This document shows positions 37,101 through 45,761 of a stretch of DNA of 64,000 nucleotides, piece by piece (position 1 is the first letter of the stretch; the number at the start of each line of letters is the position of its first letter). This stretch comes from Halorubellus sp. JP-L1. Lineage in GTDB: Archaea; Halobacteriota; Halobacteria; Halobacteriales; Natrialbaceae. The position numbers and the translations under genes are program-made. The stretch spans positions 124,001-188,000 of the forward strand of contig NZ_JAAOIR010000002.1 in the NCBI RefSeq assembly GCF_011440375.1. The letters are read 5' to 3'. A model generated the notes under the pieces. The model made no database searches, was not told the DNA's origin, and saw only the letters and a program-made list of their open reading frames with translations.

Positions 37101-37623
37101 TGCGCTTCATCGCGGGGACGAACTGCAGGAGCCGATCCGGTGCGCCCGTGGCGTAGTCGACGCCGTCGTACACGTCCGGGTTCGTGAATCGGTACGGCAT
37201 CTCGTCAAGCACCTCGTAGCTAAGCGCAAATCGGTCCGCGTCCGTCGCGATGTCGTACCGTGGGTCGAGGTCGGCGTGATAGGCGAACTCCTGGAGGAGT
37301 TCGTGACAGATCGCGTGGTACGTGTACGCCTCGATGTCGTAGCCGTGTTCGCCGACGGTCTCGACGAGCTTCTCTCGCATCGAGTCGGCGGCCTTGTTCG
37401 TGAACGTGAGCGCGAGGATTCGGTCCGGTGGCGTCCCGTTCTCGATGAGACGCTGGATCTTCCGGACCATCGTGAACGTCTTCCCGGTCCCGGCACCGGC
37501 ACGGACTCGCATCGGGTACGCGTCGCTCTCGATGATCTCTCGCTGTGCCTCGCGTGGCTCTGGGAACTCGTCGTCCCGTGGGTCCGGGAACTCGTCATCC
37601 TCGGCGGCTGCTTCGTCAGTCAT
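34138..37623 (-). CDS. UvrD/AddA-type helicase-nuclease
   Basis: 1161 residues. SF1 helicase motifs: RAGAGTGKTF (41-50), ALTFTNKAADSMREK, FCDEYQDTD, VVGDDDQAIYEWRGAN and HKSKGLEFPVVVLPQLR. The C-terminal nuclease has TFATCQRQHYL, GMIDALCRRPDG, VVLDYKATQ and a terminal Cys set (CMYCPHRSLSC), the RecB/AddB-type Fe-S nuclease layout. It probably processes DNA ends as a 3'-5' helicase plus nuclease. The start is ATG 37623, overlapping the stop of the upstream nuclease gene by 8 bases; the open frame beyond it lies inside that gene and is not used. Last gene of a three-gene operon. Confidence 0.85.
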   Translation of the reverse strand: MTDEAAAEDDEFPDPRDDEFPEPREAQREIIESDAYPMRVRAGAGTGKTFTMVRKIQRLIENGTPPDRILALTFTNKAADSMREKLVETVGEHGYDIEAYTYHAICHELLQEFAYHADLDPRYDIATDADRFALSYEVLDEMPYRFTNPDVYDGVDYATGAPDRLLQFVPAMKRTGITPDDVDAYLPTVDRLFEFGELADEIREAADEHLKVGWRKITDDRLDEMLANLEAMEQTLGELRTDLNDDRMETHVGTYLDVMCETCVSLAAFLDANRAEILDGDLAYSYKLPAHLFGQYSGAPKGMPPVDYALPDKLDAFVDRCQVLSDLVPGYRAYETRLDEENFLDFNDLVLATVDLLKADTIAGWLGDRYDYVFCDEYQDTDTVQFELVQRIAADADLFVVGDDDQAIYEWRGANVENIGPRLDAACPKLHEETLDENFRSNQPILDLANDALSQLDVRASEKELAAVGDAADADAGVVTIDADEEPEDEAAQLTNALTRLLNGDTELVDSAYDPSDIAILVRKKRHARPIAEALTAAGIPYELGGDLASEAPGVETVIAALKALADPLNEVALNRVLAMRYRVSRADLERLNDHELPGTAPDENTPLHESITEISLDELSEPSRVETARDHLGDLWAKRDTHSLSRLYQELKSTMRIEWFLSEQERHDLRALDEVVSAFEEGAVEPELSGRFVEFLDQHDVSDREMADQPETQHEAVSIMTIHKSKGLEFPVVVLPQLRAGEWAPRARSYDVIEHVLDGGSPLDHDFAQRDEHEARRLLHVGITRAEELSILSGRRDDESQDSLHAETVSPATVAEILPENLPWAIDGVSFPIWETIQESLPLTAVDGTETIAAPVDDAERVAAIEAGTRLSRGAGQDRVLDLAKQALDGELDPALADSLPDAVLGEPAAATVQRRHSYTSLDTFATCQRQHYLSHVVRAFDDPAVGELDGGDGSGPSQRQIGILFHDTAERAADRGYTDEAEWRALAERLASLRGEEAVLPAVEACIERFFETDASSWEIMEAERSFELTFEGETVVGMIDALCRRPDGELVVLDYKATQNERSLDDDLQLPIYLLACENLFDEPVRTAGYTYVGEQGPRIDLKTFTDADLEQARAQLSDRLSLASESAFEMDTAGYHCMYCPHRSLSCSDEAGLTEPR

Positions 37624-38533
37624 CGAGCCCCACCTCCGCGCCGAGGTAGTCTCCACACATCCCCTGATACGAGCAGTCGCCATAGGTCTGTTCCTGGATT
37701 TCATCCCACGGTTCGGGCGCGAACTCTCTATCGAGAATCCCGTCGTAGCAGTCCTCGATGATCGACCAGATGGCGTCCTCGTGGGCGTCGTAGATCCATC
37801 CGACGTTTCTGGCGTTCGCCTCCACCGTGACCGTGATCCCGTCCCGTCCGGGATTCCGATCCACACTGTGAAGGAGCCCGTAGAACGTGAACTCGACGTC
37901 CATCCCGGGCTCGTAGTGGTCGGTGCGTTTCGCGCCCTCGATGTACGTTGCAGCCTGAAATACGCTCCGCAGGATGTCGGCGTGATACGCCTCTCCGTCG
38001 TGATGCTCTTCGATGCGGTCGTGCGTTCGACCGGAGACGATCCCCGACAGCGATCCCTTGTAGTCGATCACTTGCAGGCCGTCGTCGGTCCGGACGATGT
38101 TGTCCACGCGACCGTGCAGATGGACGTCCCCACGATTGCACGTGAGCCAGCCTTCCTGCGTGACCGAGTTCCTTGCGTGTTCGAGGCCGTCCTCGGCGAA
38201 GTACGCGGCTACACCGGTGGTGGCAACCTCCCGGTCGTACGCGTACTGAGCGTCGGACGCGTACTCGGACCGGTCGGTGTGACTGGTCCACTGTCGGTCG
38301 ATTGCCTCGGCCGCATACGCTCGAATCTCTTCGTCCGTCGGCGATCCCGAGTGATCGGCGACCCACGTACACGTGTCCTCGATCGCGCCATGGTAGGCAA
38401 GTCCCCGGTCGAGGTAGCGACGCGACTCCTCGGGCGCCTCGACCGACCACTCCGAGTCGTACTCGTACTGTCGCGGACACGCCGCGTAGGTCGCGAGCCG
38501 CGAGGGCGAGACGCGAGTCACGGTCTCATTCAC
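37616..38533 (-). CDS. Cas4/RecB-like PD-(D/E)xK nuclease
   Basis: About 305 residues. SRLATYAACPRQYEY at the N-terminus, GRVDNIVRTDDGLQVIDYKG in the middle (catalytic Asp and D-Y-K) and DCSYQGMC at the end fit a Cas4/PF12705 nuclease with a Cys cluster. Only three of the usual four cluster Cys are obvious. The start is GTG 38533, overlapping the AddB-like stop (GTGAATGA). It lies between an AddB-like scaffold and an AddA-like helicase, so it probably supplies a separate nuclease subunit. No CRISPR array or cas1/cas2 is near, which argues against an adaptation role. Confidence 0.8.
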   Translation of the reverse strand: MNETVTRVSPSRLATYAACPRQYEYDSEWSVEAPEESRRYLDRGLAYHGAIEDTCTWVADHSGSPTDEEIRAYAAEAIDRQWTSHTDRSEYASDAQYAYDREVATTGVAAYFAEDGLEHARNSVTQEGWLTCNRGDVHLHGRVDNIVRTDDGLQVIDYKGSLSGIVSGRTHDRIEEHHDGEAYHADILRSVFQAATYIEGAKRTDHYEPGMDVEFTFYGLLHSVDRNPGRDGITVTVEANARNVGWIYDAHEDAIWSIIEDCYDGILDREFAPEPWDEIQEQTYGDCSYQGMCGDYLGAEVGLDD

Positions 38534-40652
38534 GATGCACCACCCCCTCCGCGAAGTCGACACGGGTTCGAATCGCTTCGCGGACCTCGTCCGGGAGGTC
38601 ACCGTCGAGGAGCGACTGGATCGTCGCGAAGTCCTCGTGGACGTCGTCGACCTCCACGGGATCTCCGACGATGCCGGCCCGCCGGATGGCGTCCAGCGCG
38701 TCGTCAGTCCTCGTGAGCGCGAACTCGACGGCGCTTCCGTGACTGTGTATCCCACCGTGGTTGACCCGCTCGAACGCTCCGTACGCGTCCTCCGCAGCGG
38801 CCAGGAACCGCGATGGCTGTAGATTGGTGCCCGTTCCACCGCTCTCCTCGCGAAACGTCCCGAAGTAGAGTCGGTCTTTGGCGGCTCGTGCACCGACGGC
38901 GAGGAATCGGCGGCTCAGCGCGGCGTAGTACGCCTTGAGCGGGCGCGTGCTCGCCTCCGATTCCGTCGTGAACGTCTCCCGAACGTCCGAGTCGGTCGGC
39001 GTCGTGTAGGCCGGATAGCCGTCGAGGCGTTCGAGGTGTGGCGTCGGGAAGAGCGACGTGAATCGCGGGTCGGCGGGATAGTCGCGATCGACGGCGTTGA
39101 CCACGAACACCGCTTCGCGCGTCACGTTCTTCACGACCCGGACGGTGTCGACGAGCACGCCGTCTGTCGGCGTCTCGAGCTCTGCGGCGACCCTGTCGGC
39201 TGCCGCACGGTCCATCTCGCGTTCCAGTCCCCGGCGGAGCGTCTCCCACGACGCATCGACCAGGTCGGAATCGTCGACGAAGCTCGCGAGTGAGAGCACC
39301 GCTCGAACGTGCTCGAACGTCGTTCTGGCGTCCAGCGGTTCCAGCTCCCTCCCGATGCGTTCCTTGAGGTCCGTCTCTCGCATCCAGGCCCAGAGCGCCG
39401 ATTCGAGCCCACTCGACGCCGATCGGTCGCGAACCTCCACGCAGCGCTGCTCGAGTTCCGTATCGTCTTCGATGCGCGCAGCGAGCGTGGCGAGCGCTCG
39501 CTCGCTGGACCACCCCGCTTCGGCATCGTCGTCGTTACAGCACCAGCAGACGAGCGCGTAGAGCTCTCGCGCGGCCGGGTCGTGTTCGAGCCCCGCGACC
39601 GTCGCTGACGTGACCGGGATCCCCGCGTTCTGGAGGAGACGGAGCGTCTCCGGGATCGGCGCTTTCGAATCCTGAAGCACGACCACGATCTCGTCGTACG
39701 AGACGCCGTCTTCCCGTCGGCGAAGCTCGATCTCGTCAGCGATCCGCCGGACTTGCGCTTCGAACGTCGGACTTTCCAATACGGCTACGTGGCCGTCGGC
39801 CGTCGCCCCCGACCGATCGCCCGTAGCGAGGAACGACGCGACCGCCTCCGGCCGCGTTCCGTCCTCGGGAGCTGCATAGTCGACGACCGAAAGTTCAGGT
39901 ACTACGTCTTCGATCCGTCCCGACTCGTTCCAGAGGCGCTGGATGGCGCTATTCCGTTCGCCCACGCAGACCAGCGGCGTGTCGAGCGTGAGCCACGCGA
40001 GATACGCCCGGTCGATCGGCGTGAACTCCTCGAACTCGAGGACGAACACCGCGTCGAACTCTCGCTGTATCAGCCGTCGAACTTCGTCGTCCTGTAACTG
40101 CTCGAGGGCCGTCGAGAGGACGTTCCCCGGATCCAGTAGGTCGTGGTCGCCGAGCCACTCGTGGAACGCCCGATTGAACGTGGCGAGTTCGGTCAGCACT
40201 TCGTCGGTCGTCTCGATCGAACTTCTCTGCCAGGTGGCCTCGGCGACGAATCGTCCGAGATCGCTGACAAACGACCCTTGCTCACTCGCCTGATGAAGGT
40301 AGGGGGTCTCCCAGTCGTATTCCTGTTCGAAGGTCTCGAGCAAGAGGTACTGTTCGGCCTGAGTTAGCACTCGCGAGGACACTGGGCTCTCTTCGAGGAC
40401 TCGCCGGCTGTGCGCTGCCAGCCCCATGACCTCCGGCGTCGTGACGCCGTCCGTCGCGTCCGCGAGCGCCACCTCCAAGTCGTCGATACCCGTCGGAAAC
40501 CGCTTCACGACGAGGACGTTCCCTGCACCATGTGTGTCGGCGATATCGGCGAAGAACGGAGCTGCGGCATCCGCCAGCGGGTCTCCCAAGAACGGGAGAA
40601 GATGTAATGATCCCTCCAGAGAAGGAGCGGTATCCACGGGCGTATCCTGCAT
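38526..40652 (-). CDS. AddB/RecC-like inactive helicase subunit
   Basis: About 708 residues from ATG 40652. The UvrD-like fold is suggested by VFVLEFEEFTPIDRAYL (Walker B position), AVFVNAVDRDYP and KAYYAALSRRF, but the Walker A site at the N-terminus is missing (SLHLLPFLGDPL) and there is no nuclease domain. This matches the RecC/AddB role of a non-catalytic partner that helps split and scan DNA ends. It is the first gene of the AddB-Cas4-AddA operon. A longer frame begins at TTG 40694, but ATG 40652 is the better start. Confidence 0.7.
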   Translation of the reverse strand: MQDTPVDTAPSLEGSLHLLPFLGDPLADAAAPFFADIADTHGAGNVLVVKRFPTGIDDLEVALADATDGVTTPEVMGLAAHSRRVLEESPVSSRVLTQAEQYLLLETFEQEYDWETPYLHQASEQGSFVSDLGRFVAEATWQRSSIETTDEVLTELATFNRAFHEWLGDHDLLDPGNVLSTALEQLQDDEVRRLIQREFDAVFVLEFEEFTPIDRAYLAWLTLDTPLVCVGERNSAIQRLWNESGRIEDVVPELSVVDYAAPEDGTRPEAVASFLATGDRSGATADGHVAVLESPTFEAQVRRIADEIELRRREDGVSYDEIVVVLQDSKAPIPETLRLLQNAGIPVTSATVAGLEHDPAARELYALVCWCCNDDDAEAGWSSERALATLAARIEDDTELEQRCVEVRDRSASSGLESALWAWMRETDLKERIGRELEPLDARTTFEHVRAVLSLASFVDDSDLVDASWETLRRGLEREMDRAAADRVAAELETPTDGVLVDTVRVVKNVTREAVFVVNAVDRDYPADPRFTSLFPTPHLERLDGYPAYTTPTDSDVRETFTTESEASTRPLKAYYAALSRRFLAVGARAAKDRLYFGTFREESGGTGTNLQPSRFLAAAEDAYGAFERVNHGGIHSHGSAVEFALTRTDDALDAIRRAGIVGDPVEVDDVHEDFATIQSLLDGDLPDEVREAIRTRVDFAEGVVHRE

Positions 40653-40999
40653 GCCACCTGATTCTGCTGTTGGCGTAATGATTGTGGGGGCCAACGAACC
40701 GTGCCTGTAATTCGAAAGTTAGTCTTTTCCTTGGCCGAGGACGATAGCCACCTAGAGGAGACAAGCTATTGAACAACGATTGCGGTAGGATTACTGCATC
40801 TGCAGCGGTGTTGTTTTCGTCTTCGGAGGTGCGACAAGCGGTCGAGAGTCATCCTGATACCCCCTTATTCGAGTTGGTACCAGGCAAACGAAGGTGTGAG
40901 CGATCTAGTGCCCCATCTATGATGCTTCTTCTGTAAGGGTTGCAGACACCCTCATCTGACTCAAGAGCGCATGAATTGGCAGTTTGAATCTCCGGGGAG
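40653..40999. other. Spacer between the AddAB-like operon and the Rad50-like gene
   Basis: About 347 bases with a possible promoter stretch (complement of 40708-40722) for the AddB-like gene. Nothing else recognisable. The gap and the change in base composition separate the two operons. Confidence 0.5.
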
Positions 41000-43900
41000 T
41001 TATTCGGAGTTCGACATTGGGTAGGTTCGTTCTGAAATGATTGGGATGTTTTCCCGGGTGAAGTCTGTGGACTTGCCAATCTTTCGTTCGAGGAGATCTG
41101 CTATCTCTTCGTTTGCAGTGGCGAAAATGATCTGTCTGGAGCCATCTCTTGCTAATTCGATCAATAGATTGAAGAATGATAGAGTATTGATATCGTCGAG
41201 GTGGGCGAATGGCTCGTCAAGCAGCATCAGCGGCGGTGCGCGCTCGTGTGCAATATTGTTTGTAACGAAGATCGCCAACGCTAGGGCCGCTCGTTGACCG
41301 GAACTCATCTCCGAGATTCCAGCTACGCCAGAACCACCCTCACGTTCGGATCGACGCTCAACAACGACATCGTCACCATCATATTTGACCTCGCCAAACT
41401 CATACGGCCGTTGGAAGGCTTTAAACAACGTTGAGATCACGGTCATGTGTTCTTCAACGAGCCGTTTCAGCTGAGCTTCACTATCGCCACCCTCAAATGC
41501 AGTATCGAGCCTGTCGAGACTATCCTTACAATGCTCTATCTCTTCTTGCAGATCCGCAATATCCGCTTCAATAGTTTCGATCTCATCTTCAAAGTGTTGC
41601 GGGAGATCTAGCGCTTCGGGGGTAGTTTCAATCTTGCTGACCGTGCGGTCTATCACTTTAGTATCTGCGCGTAAAGCCAGTGGCTGTTCCAAGGCATCGT
41701 CTGGCCAGAACTCTTCGAGAACATGCAAGGCTGCATCGATATCGGACGATCGGTTTTCATGATACCGTTCGAGCGCGATGAGATCATCACTATCGGCAGT
41801 CGGCCCCGCGGGAACCGTGAACCACACCTCTGAAATGCGCGACTCAAGATAATCATCCCCGCGTTCTAAAACCTCACCGAGTAGCACATTCTCCGTTTCA
41901 ACATCGATATAGCCGTCCAAGACTTGAGCGACCGTCTCAACCGTTTCTTCACTCGTCTCAAAAGAACCCTCAGACGAAAGCGACCCACTATCGATAGCCT
42001 CCCATAGCTCCGTAAATGCACTCAGGTTGCAGATATCATCATATCGGACCGAGATCGCATAGTCGATCTCCTCCCATTCTGATAGCGTGAGAATAGACTT
42101 CGCTTCTTCTAACCTCGAAATACGATTCATGAACCCATCTGGAACACGGTCAGAGGCATCTCCGTGTAGATGGTCTGGTTTCTCTCGCTCCAGTATCTCT
42201 TCGCGGGATTGTTCGGTATAGCAGGCTGGACAATAGTGAACATCGTCTGTAATTTCAAGATAGCTTTCTGTCTGCCCGCGAATTTCGGCCTGGAGTTCCT
42301 GACGCCGCTCTTCCAGCTCATCAAGTTTCTCAATCTTTTCCTGTTGTTCTTTCAAATCGGACAAGACAGTGTTTACAGCCTTATTCGTCGCCTCTCGCCA
42401 CCCCTTCACCGTACTTGCTCCCGTCGGTTCGACGTCGGTATCGATCTCCTCCTGAAGCACATCCTTTAGCGTCGCTAACTCCTTCGGACTTACCCCATAC
42501 GAGTCAAGCAGTAATCCAACAAACCCAGCCTCAGAGGACAGGCTCTGAAGAACAGAATCTGAACACTCCTTTAGTACTTGTCGTAGGTTCGAAGCCTCTG
42601 ATTGATACTGCTTGCCCTCCTGAATCAGAGGTAAATATTGATTCGTCTCGTCACGGGCCGCTCGCAGTTCCTGCCAGAGCTGGTCTGCTGTATCGATCTC
42701 CTCATCTGCTACTGACACCGCCTCACAGCCACTCTGCAAGTCAGCGAACCGCGATTGCCAGCGAGTCCACACCTCGAGCCGATTCTGCTCAGAGGGCAGC
42801 TCGCTATCCAGAGGTGACGAATGATGGCCGACATCGAGCGCCCTCGCTGCCGCCGGTGACAGCTTCTCACCGGCATGCTCTAGCCGAGAGAAAAGCTGGA
42901 CCGCCTGAGCTTGCTTCTCACGAACGGCTCTCAACTCTCTACCAAGGTCTTCAATCGATCGAACATTGTTTCGGATGTGCTTCTCTAACCTTGGCCCAAG
43001 TTTCCGTTTATCTTTGAGCACATCTTCCAGCTCTTCACCATACAAAAGCCGTCGGAGTGTCTGATCAATGTCTAAATCAGGCTTATTCTCTATAAACCGA
43101 GTAGCAGCGCCAGCTTCGTGATAATTGATATGGTAGAACTCGCTATATTTCGGTTCCCGTCCGTGAGGTCTAAACCCAAACCAGTCCGCGACACGGTCGT
43201 TCACCGACCGTGAGTCAGTCGGCAATGGCTCAGCATCACCTTCGAGCGTCACGCCGAGATCCGCATAGTCATCAGCACGACGATCATCGTCATGCCGGAT
43301 CTGCCCGATTAGCCCCAGAGCCGTCGCATCTAATAGGCTCGTTTTCCCAGTCCCATTTCGACCATACAAGAGCGTAAACTGCTCTGCATCCAGTTTGTCA
43401 AGATGGGCGGATCTCCGGAACTCCCCTAGTTGGGTCGAATCGACAAACGCATCCCTCGGATCTCCACGAATCTCCGAAGAGCGGCTACTAGCTTCGGACC
43501 GCTCTCCCACCCCATTCCGTAATATCTTAAACTTCTCATCACGGTTTAGATTATCAAATAAGAAACCAAGTCCTTGGTCGAGAATATTCTCGATGAATGC
43601 TCCTCGGTCGAACTCATTCGTGATGTTCGCCAGCTTTGCTTTACTCGTTCGCAAAGGAGCTATGAAATCCTGTAACTCTCCAATGCCGATACACCGCCGA
43701 ATTGCGAACCGTGTACTCTCCTCAAATTCCGTCACTAAATCCGGATCCGGCTTTGCGCCATCTTCGTACGCCCACAGGAGACGAATATTCCACTGGTTCG
43801 GCGTATCAGGATTATAAAAACGATTCTCCAGCTCGTCAATATCAGCATCTAACAACTCCCTCGCATTGTCCTCAGGCTTGAGATACCGTAAGAGAAGCAA

Positions 43901-44014
43901 CTCATCAGCGAACCCCTTTCTTTCTTGCTGGACCGCATACAACCTCCCTGGCCGCTCTACTGCAGTAAGCGCGTTCACATCGAGATGCGATGGCAGGTAC
44001 TCTGAGATCGTCAT
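41000..44014 (-). CDS. Rad50/SMC-like ATPase with zinc hook
   Basis: 1004 residues. Unlike ordinary Rad50, it begins with about 210 residues of mostly helical, unassigned sequence before Walker A GRNGTGKT (218-225). Long coiled coils follow, interrupted by a single zinc-hook CPAC (595-598). The C-terminal head has the ABC signature ISEMSSGQRAALAL (900-913), Walker B PPLMLLDEP (928-936) and an H-loop position reading FATANE instead of the usual His. It probably forms a DNA-bridging or sensing dimer. ATG 44014 overlaps the nitrilase-like stop by four bases, so the two products are co-translated. The DNA is AT-richer than the neighbouring AddAB-like operon. Confidence 0.85.
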   Translation of the reverse strand: MTISEYLPSHLDVNALTAVERPGRLYAVQQERKGFADELLLLRYLKPEDNARELLDADIDELENRFYNPDTPNQWNIRLLWAYEDGAKPDPDLVTEFEESTRFAIRRCIGIGELQDFIAPLRTSKAKLANITNEFDRGAFIENILDQGLGFLFDNLNRDEKFKILRNGVGERSEASSRSSEIRGDPRDAFVDSTQLGEFRRSAHLDKLDAEQFTLLYGRNGTGKTSLLDATALGLIGQIRHDDDRRADDYADLGVTLEGDAEPLPTDSRSVNDRVADWFGFRPHGREPKYSEFYHINYHEAGAATRFIENKPDLDIDQTLRRLLYGEELEDVLKDKRKLGPRLEKHIRNNVRSIEDLGRELRAVREKQAQAVQLFSRLEHAGEKLSPAAARALDVGHHSSPLDSELPSEQNRLEVWTRWQSRFADLQSGCEAVSVADEEIDTADQLWQELRAARDETNQYLPLIQEGKQYQSEASNLRQVLKECSDSVLQSLSSEAGFVGLLLDSYGVSPKELATLKDVLQEEIDTDVEPTGASTVKGWREATNKAVNTVLSDLKEQQEKIEKLDELEERRQELQAEIRGQTESYLEITDDVHYCPACYTEQSREEILEREKPDHLHGDASDRVPDGFMNRISRLEEAKSILTLSEWEEIDYAISVRYDDICNLSAFTELWEAIDSGSLSSEGSFETSEETVETVAQVLDGYIDVETENVLLGEVLERGDDYLESRISEVWFTVPAGPTADSDDLIALERYHENRSSDIDAALHVLEEFWPDDALEQPLALRADTKVIDRTVSKIETTPEALDLPQHFEDEIETIEADIADLQEEIEHCKDSLDRLDTAFEGGDSEAQLKRLVEEHMTVISTLFKAFQRPYEFGEVKYDGDDVVVERRSEREGGSGVAGISEMSSGQRAALALAIFVTNNIAHERAPPLMLLDEPFAHLDDINTLSFFNLLIELARDGSRQIIFATANEEIADLLERKIGKSTDFTRENIPIISERTYPMSNSE

Positions 44015-45726
44015 TCATTAACCCTCACTAAGCCACCAGTATTGCTAACATCCTCACTTCCATGCGAAACTCGCCCCGCGTCCTCATAATTCTTCAACGT
44101 CTTAAGCACAAGCCCGTCACTCGCACTCAGTGTCGCGACAAGAGGTTTGAAACGCTGAGGCTCCCGTTGCAACACCCAGTTATGCAACTCCTCAGCGGCC
44201 TCGTCTTCTTCCTCTGGACTCACCCGATTGGTGGTCATCAAGCAGGCCTGCACAGGTTTGTCAGTATACCTTGCATTCATCGGGACATCACTGAGTGAAA
44301 ACTCGTCATCCATACAGAGACCATGATTAGCGACCCAATCAGTTACCTCTACTAAATGCTGCACATCAGGCACAGGTGATGATCTACGACGCGAATGATC
44401 ACTGAAGACATGTCCTAACCGTTCCGTACCATCCCGGTCTGAAAGCGTCTCCACGGCCGCCCACGTTAAGTCACGGGCAGGATCAAAATCAGATTCCCCA
44501 TCCGGAAGTTCATCGAAGTTGATGTTCCGAAGTGCGATTGCTGTGCTCAGTTCCCTGGCCAGGGCCGAATCCGGTAGTTTCGCTCGCCAGTCATCACACG
44601 CCTGATGAGTACATTCAGGCACTCCAGGAGTGCTCGCATTATACGAGTTAGCGGATTCATCCCAGGACCAAGTGTCCATGATCCTTGGTTGCGAGAAGGA
44701 AGCGTCACCACCGGCTGTATCGCCCGGATTTTGTCGCTCAAACTGTAATCGGCTTACAGCATCATTAGCCATTACCCACACGTGATCACAGTGATAGCCC
44801 GGCTTCGTGCCTACAAGGCCTCCGTTATCGTAGGTGGTATCGTAGCGATATAACGGGGATCGGGTCTTCGCCTTCGAATATACCCCGGAGTACCCAAACC
44901 AGTGGGTGTCACCGTCAATCGTGATCTGTCCCCAATTCGCAGCCACGTACGTGACTTTAAAATCAGAGCCATTGAACGCATCATTCCGAAAATCGATCCA
45001 GGTTTGATGGAAGGGATCTGGATTACACTGCACATGAACCACAAATGAATCGTATTGCCTAGCAGCGTGGGCCACCTCCTCGCGCAAATCACCGTTCATA
45101 ATATCAGAACACGTCCAGACGATCACATTAGAACCATTTCGAGGGTCAATGCTCCATATTGAACCCCCACAAGCCAGATTCGCCTGTTCATTTGGCAGCA
45201 CGCCCTCACTCATCGATTGCGTCTTGTACTGCACCAAGACCGCAGGTTTCGAGCTCTCCACCCTTGCAGCCGGCTTAATTGGAATAATGGTCGGAGTGAG
45301 AAACTCATCACCGGAGCACTCTACATCCTCTGTTTCAATAACTTCAAACTCCTCTTCCTCTTCCAGTTTCTCAAACACACGTTGTCTAGTGTGATCCTGT
45401 ATTGGGGCACAACCGAGCACGAATAACGGGCTGTCATTTGCAAAGAGGTAGTCGCGATGGTTCAGCACCCACTCGATATTATAGGCCCACTCTGGCGCCA
45501 CCGCTAGTTGGCACTCTGTATCATTCGCCTGTCGGAGGAACGATTCGGCCTTCTGTTCCATTGCCGGCTCCGGTGCTGGGAGCTCTGATACATTGTTAAC
45601 TTCACCACCTGGTTGGTGCACCAATACGTTCTTACTTCCAATTTCAGTGTTCAAAATAGGGTACTGCTCAAAGCTCAACCCATTAAGTCTCTGCCCTGCA
45701 GAAACAACCCGCGACGTGCCACTCAT
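44011..45726 (-). CDS. Nitrilase-fold protein paired with the Rad50-like ATPase
   Basis: About 571 residues from ATG 45726. The first 300 residues have the carbon-nitrogen hydrolase catalytic set: LAVAPEWA (Glu79), VLVQYKTQS (Lys168) and VIVWTCSDIMN (Cys206), each in the strand context expected for the family. The second half (about 330-570) is unassigned and may form a recognition or partner-binding domain. It overlaps the Rad50-like gene by four bases. A TATA box lies 31 bases before ATG 45726, which favours it over a GTG four codons upstream. The enzyme could hydrolyse a small metabolite (such as a nicotinamide or amide substrate) on activation. That role is inference. Confidence 0.7.
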   Translation of the reverse strand: MSGTSRVVSAGQRLNGLSFEQYPILNTEIGSKNVLVHQPGGEVNNVSELPAPEPAMEQKAESFLRQANDTECQLAVAPEWAYNIEWVLNHRDYLFANDSPLFVLGCAPIQDHTRQRVFEKLEEEEEFEVIETEDVECSGDEFLTPTIIPIKPAARVESSKPAVLVQYKTQSMSEGVLPNEQANLACGGSIWSIDPRNGSNVIVWTCSDIMNGDLREEVAHAARQYDSFVVHVQCNPDPFHQTWIDFRNDAFNGSDFKVTYVAANWGQITIDGDTHWFGYSGVYSKAKTRSPLYRYDTTYDNGGLVGTKPGYHCDHVWVMANDAVSRLQFERQNPGDTAGGDASFSQPRIMDTWSWDESANSYNASTPGVPECTHQACDDWRAKLPDSALARELSTAIALRNINFDELPDGESDFDPARDLTWAAVETLSDRDGTERLGHVFSDHSRRRSSPVPDVQHLVEVTDWVANHGLCMDDEFSLSDVPMNARYTDKPVQACLMTTNRVSPEEEDEAAEELHNWVLQREPQRFKPLVATLSASDGLVLKTLKNYEDAGRVSHGSEDVSNTGGLVRVNE

Positions 45727-45752
45727 TAGTATCCACACCGCATAAGTGCCAG

Positions 45753-45761
45753 TTATTTTAA
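45753..45761 (-). promoter_or_regulatory. TATA box of the nitrilase/Rad50-like operon
   Basis: On the minus strand this reads TTAAAATAA, centred 31 bases before the ATG at 45726, giving a leaderless or nearly leaderless bicistronic mRNA. Confidence 0.6.

Noticed and set aside
37624-37866. N-terminal extension of the UvrD/AddA-like protein
   Set aside because: The extension lies entirely within the Cas4-like gene and is Arg/Ser/Thr-rich. ATG 37623 with an 8-base overlap is the natural start.
37616-38533. CRISPR Cas4 of an adaptation module
   Set aside because: No cas1, cas2 or repeat array is in the window. It is translationally coupled to AddA/AddB-like genes.
40653-40694. TTG start of the AddB-like gene at 40694
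   Set aside because: A rare start codon with no promoter at the right distance. ATG 40652 lies in frame 42 bases downstream.
41000-44014. Canonical Rad50 of the Mre11-Rad50 repair complex
   Set aside because: There is a long extra N-terminal domain before Walker A, the H-loop is altered, no mre11 is adjacent, and it is coupled to a nitrilase-like gene instead.
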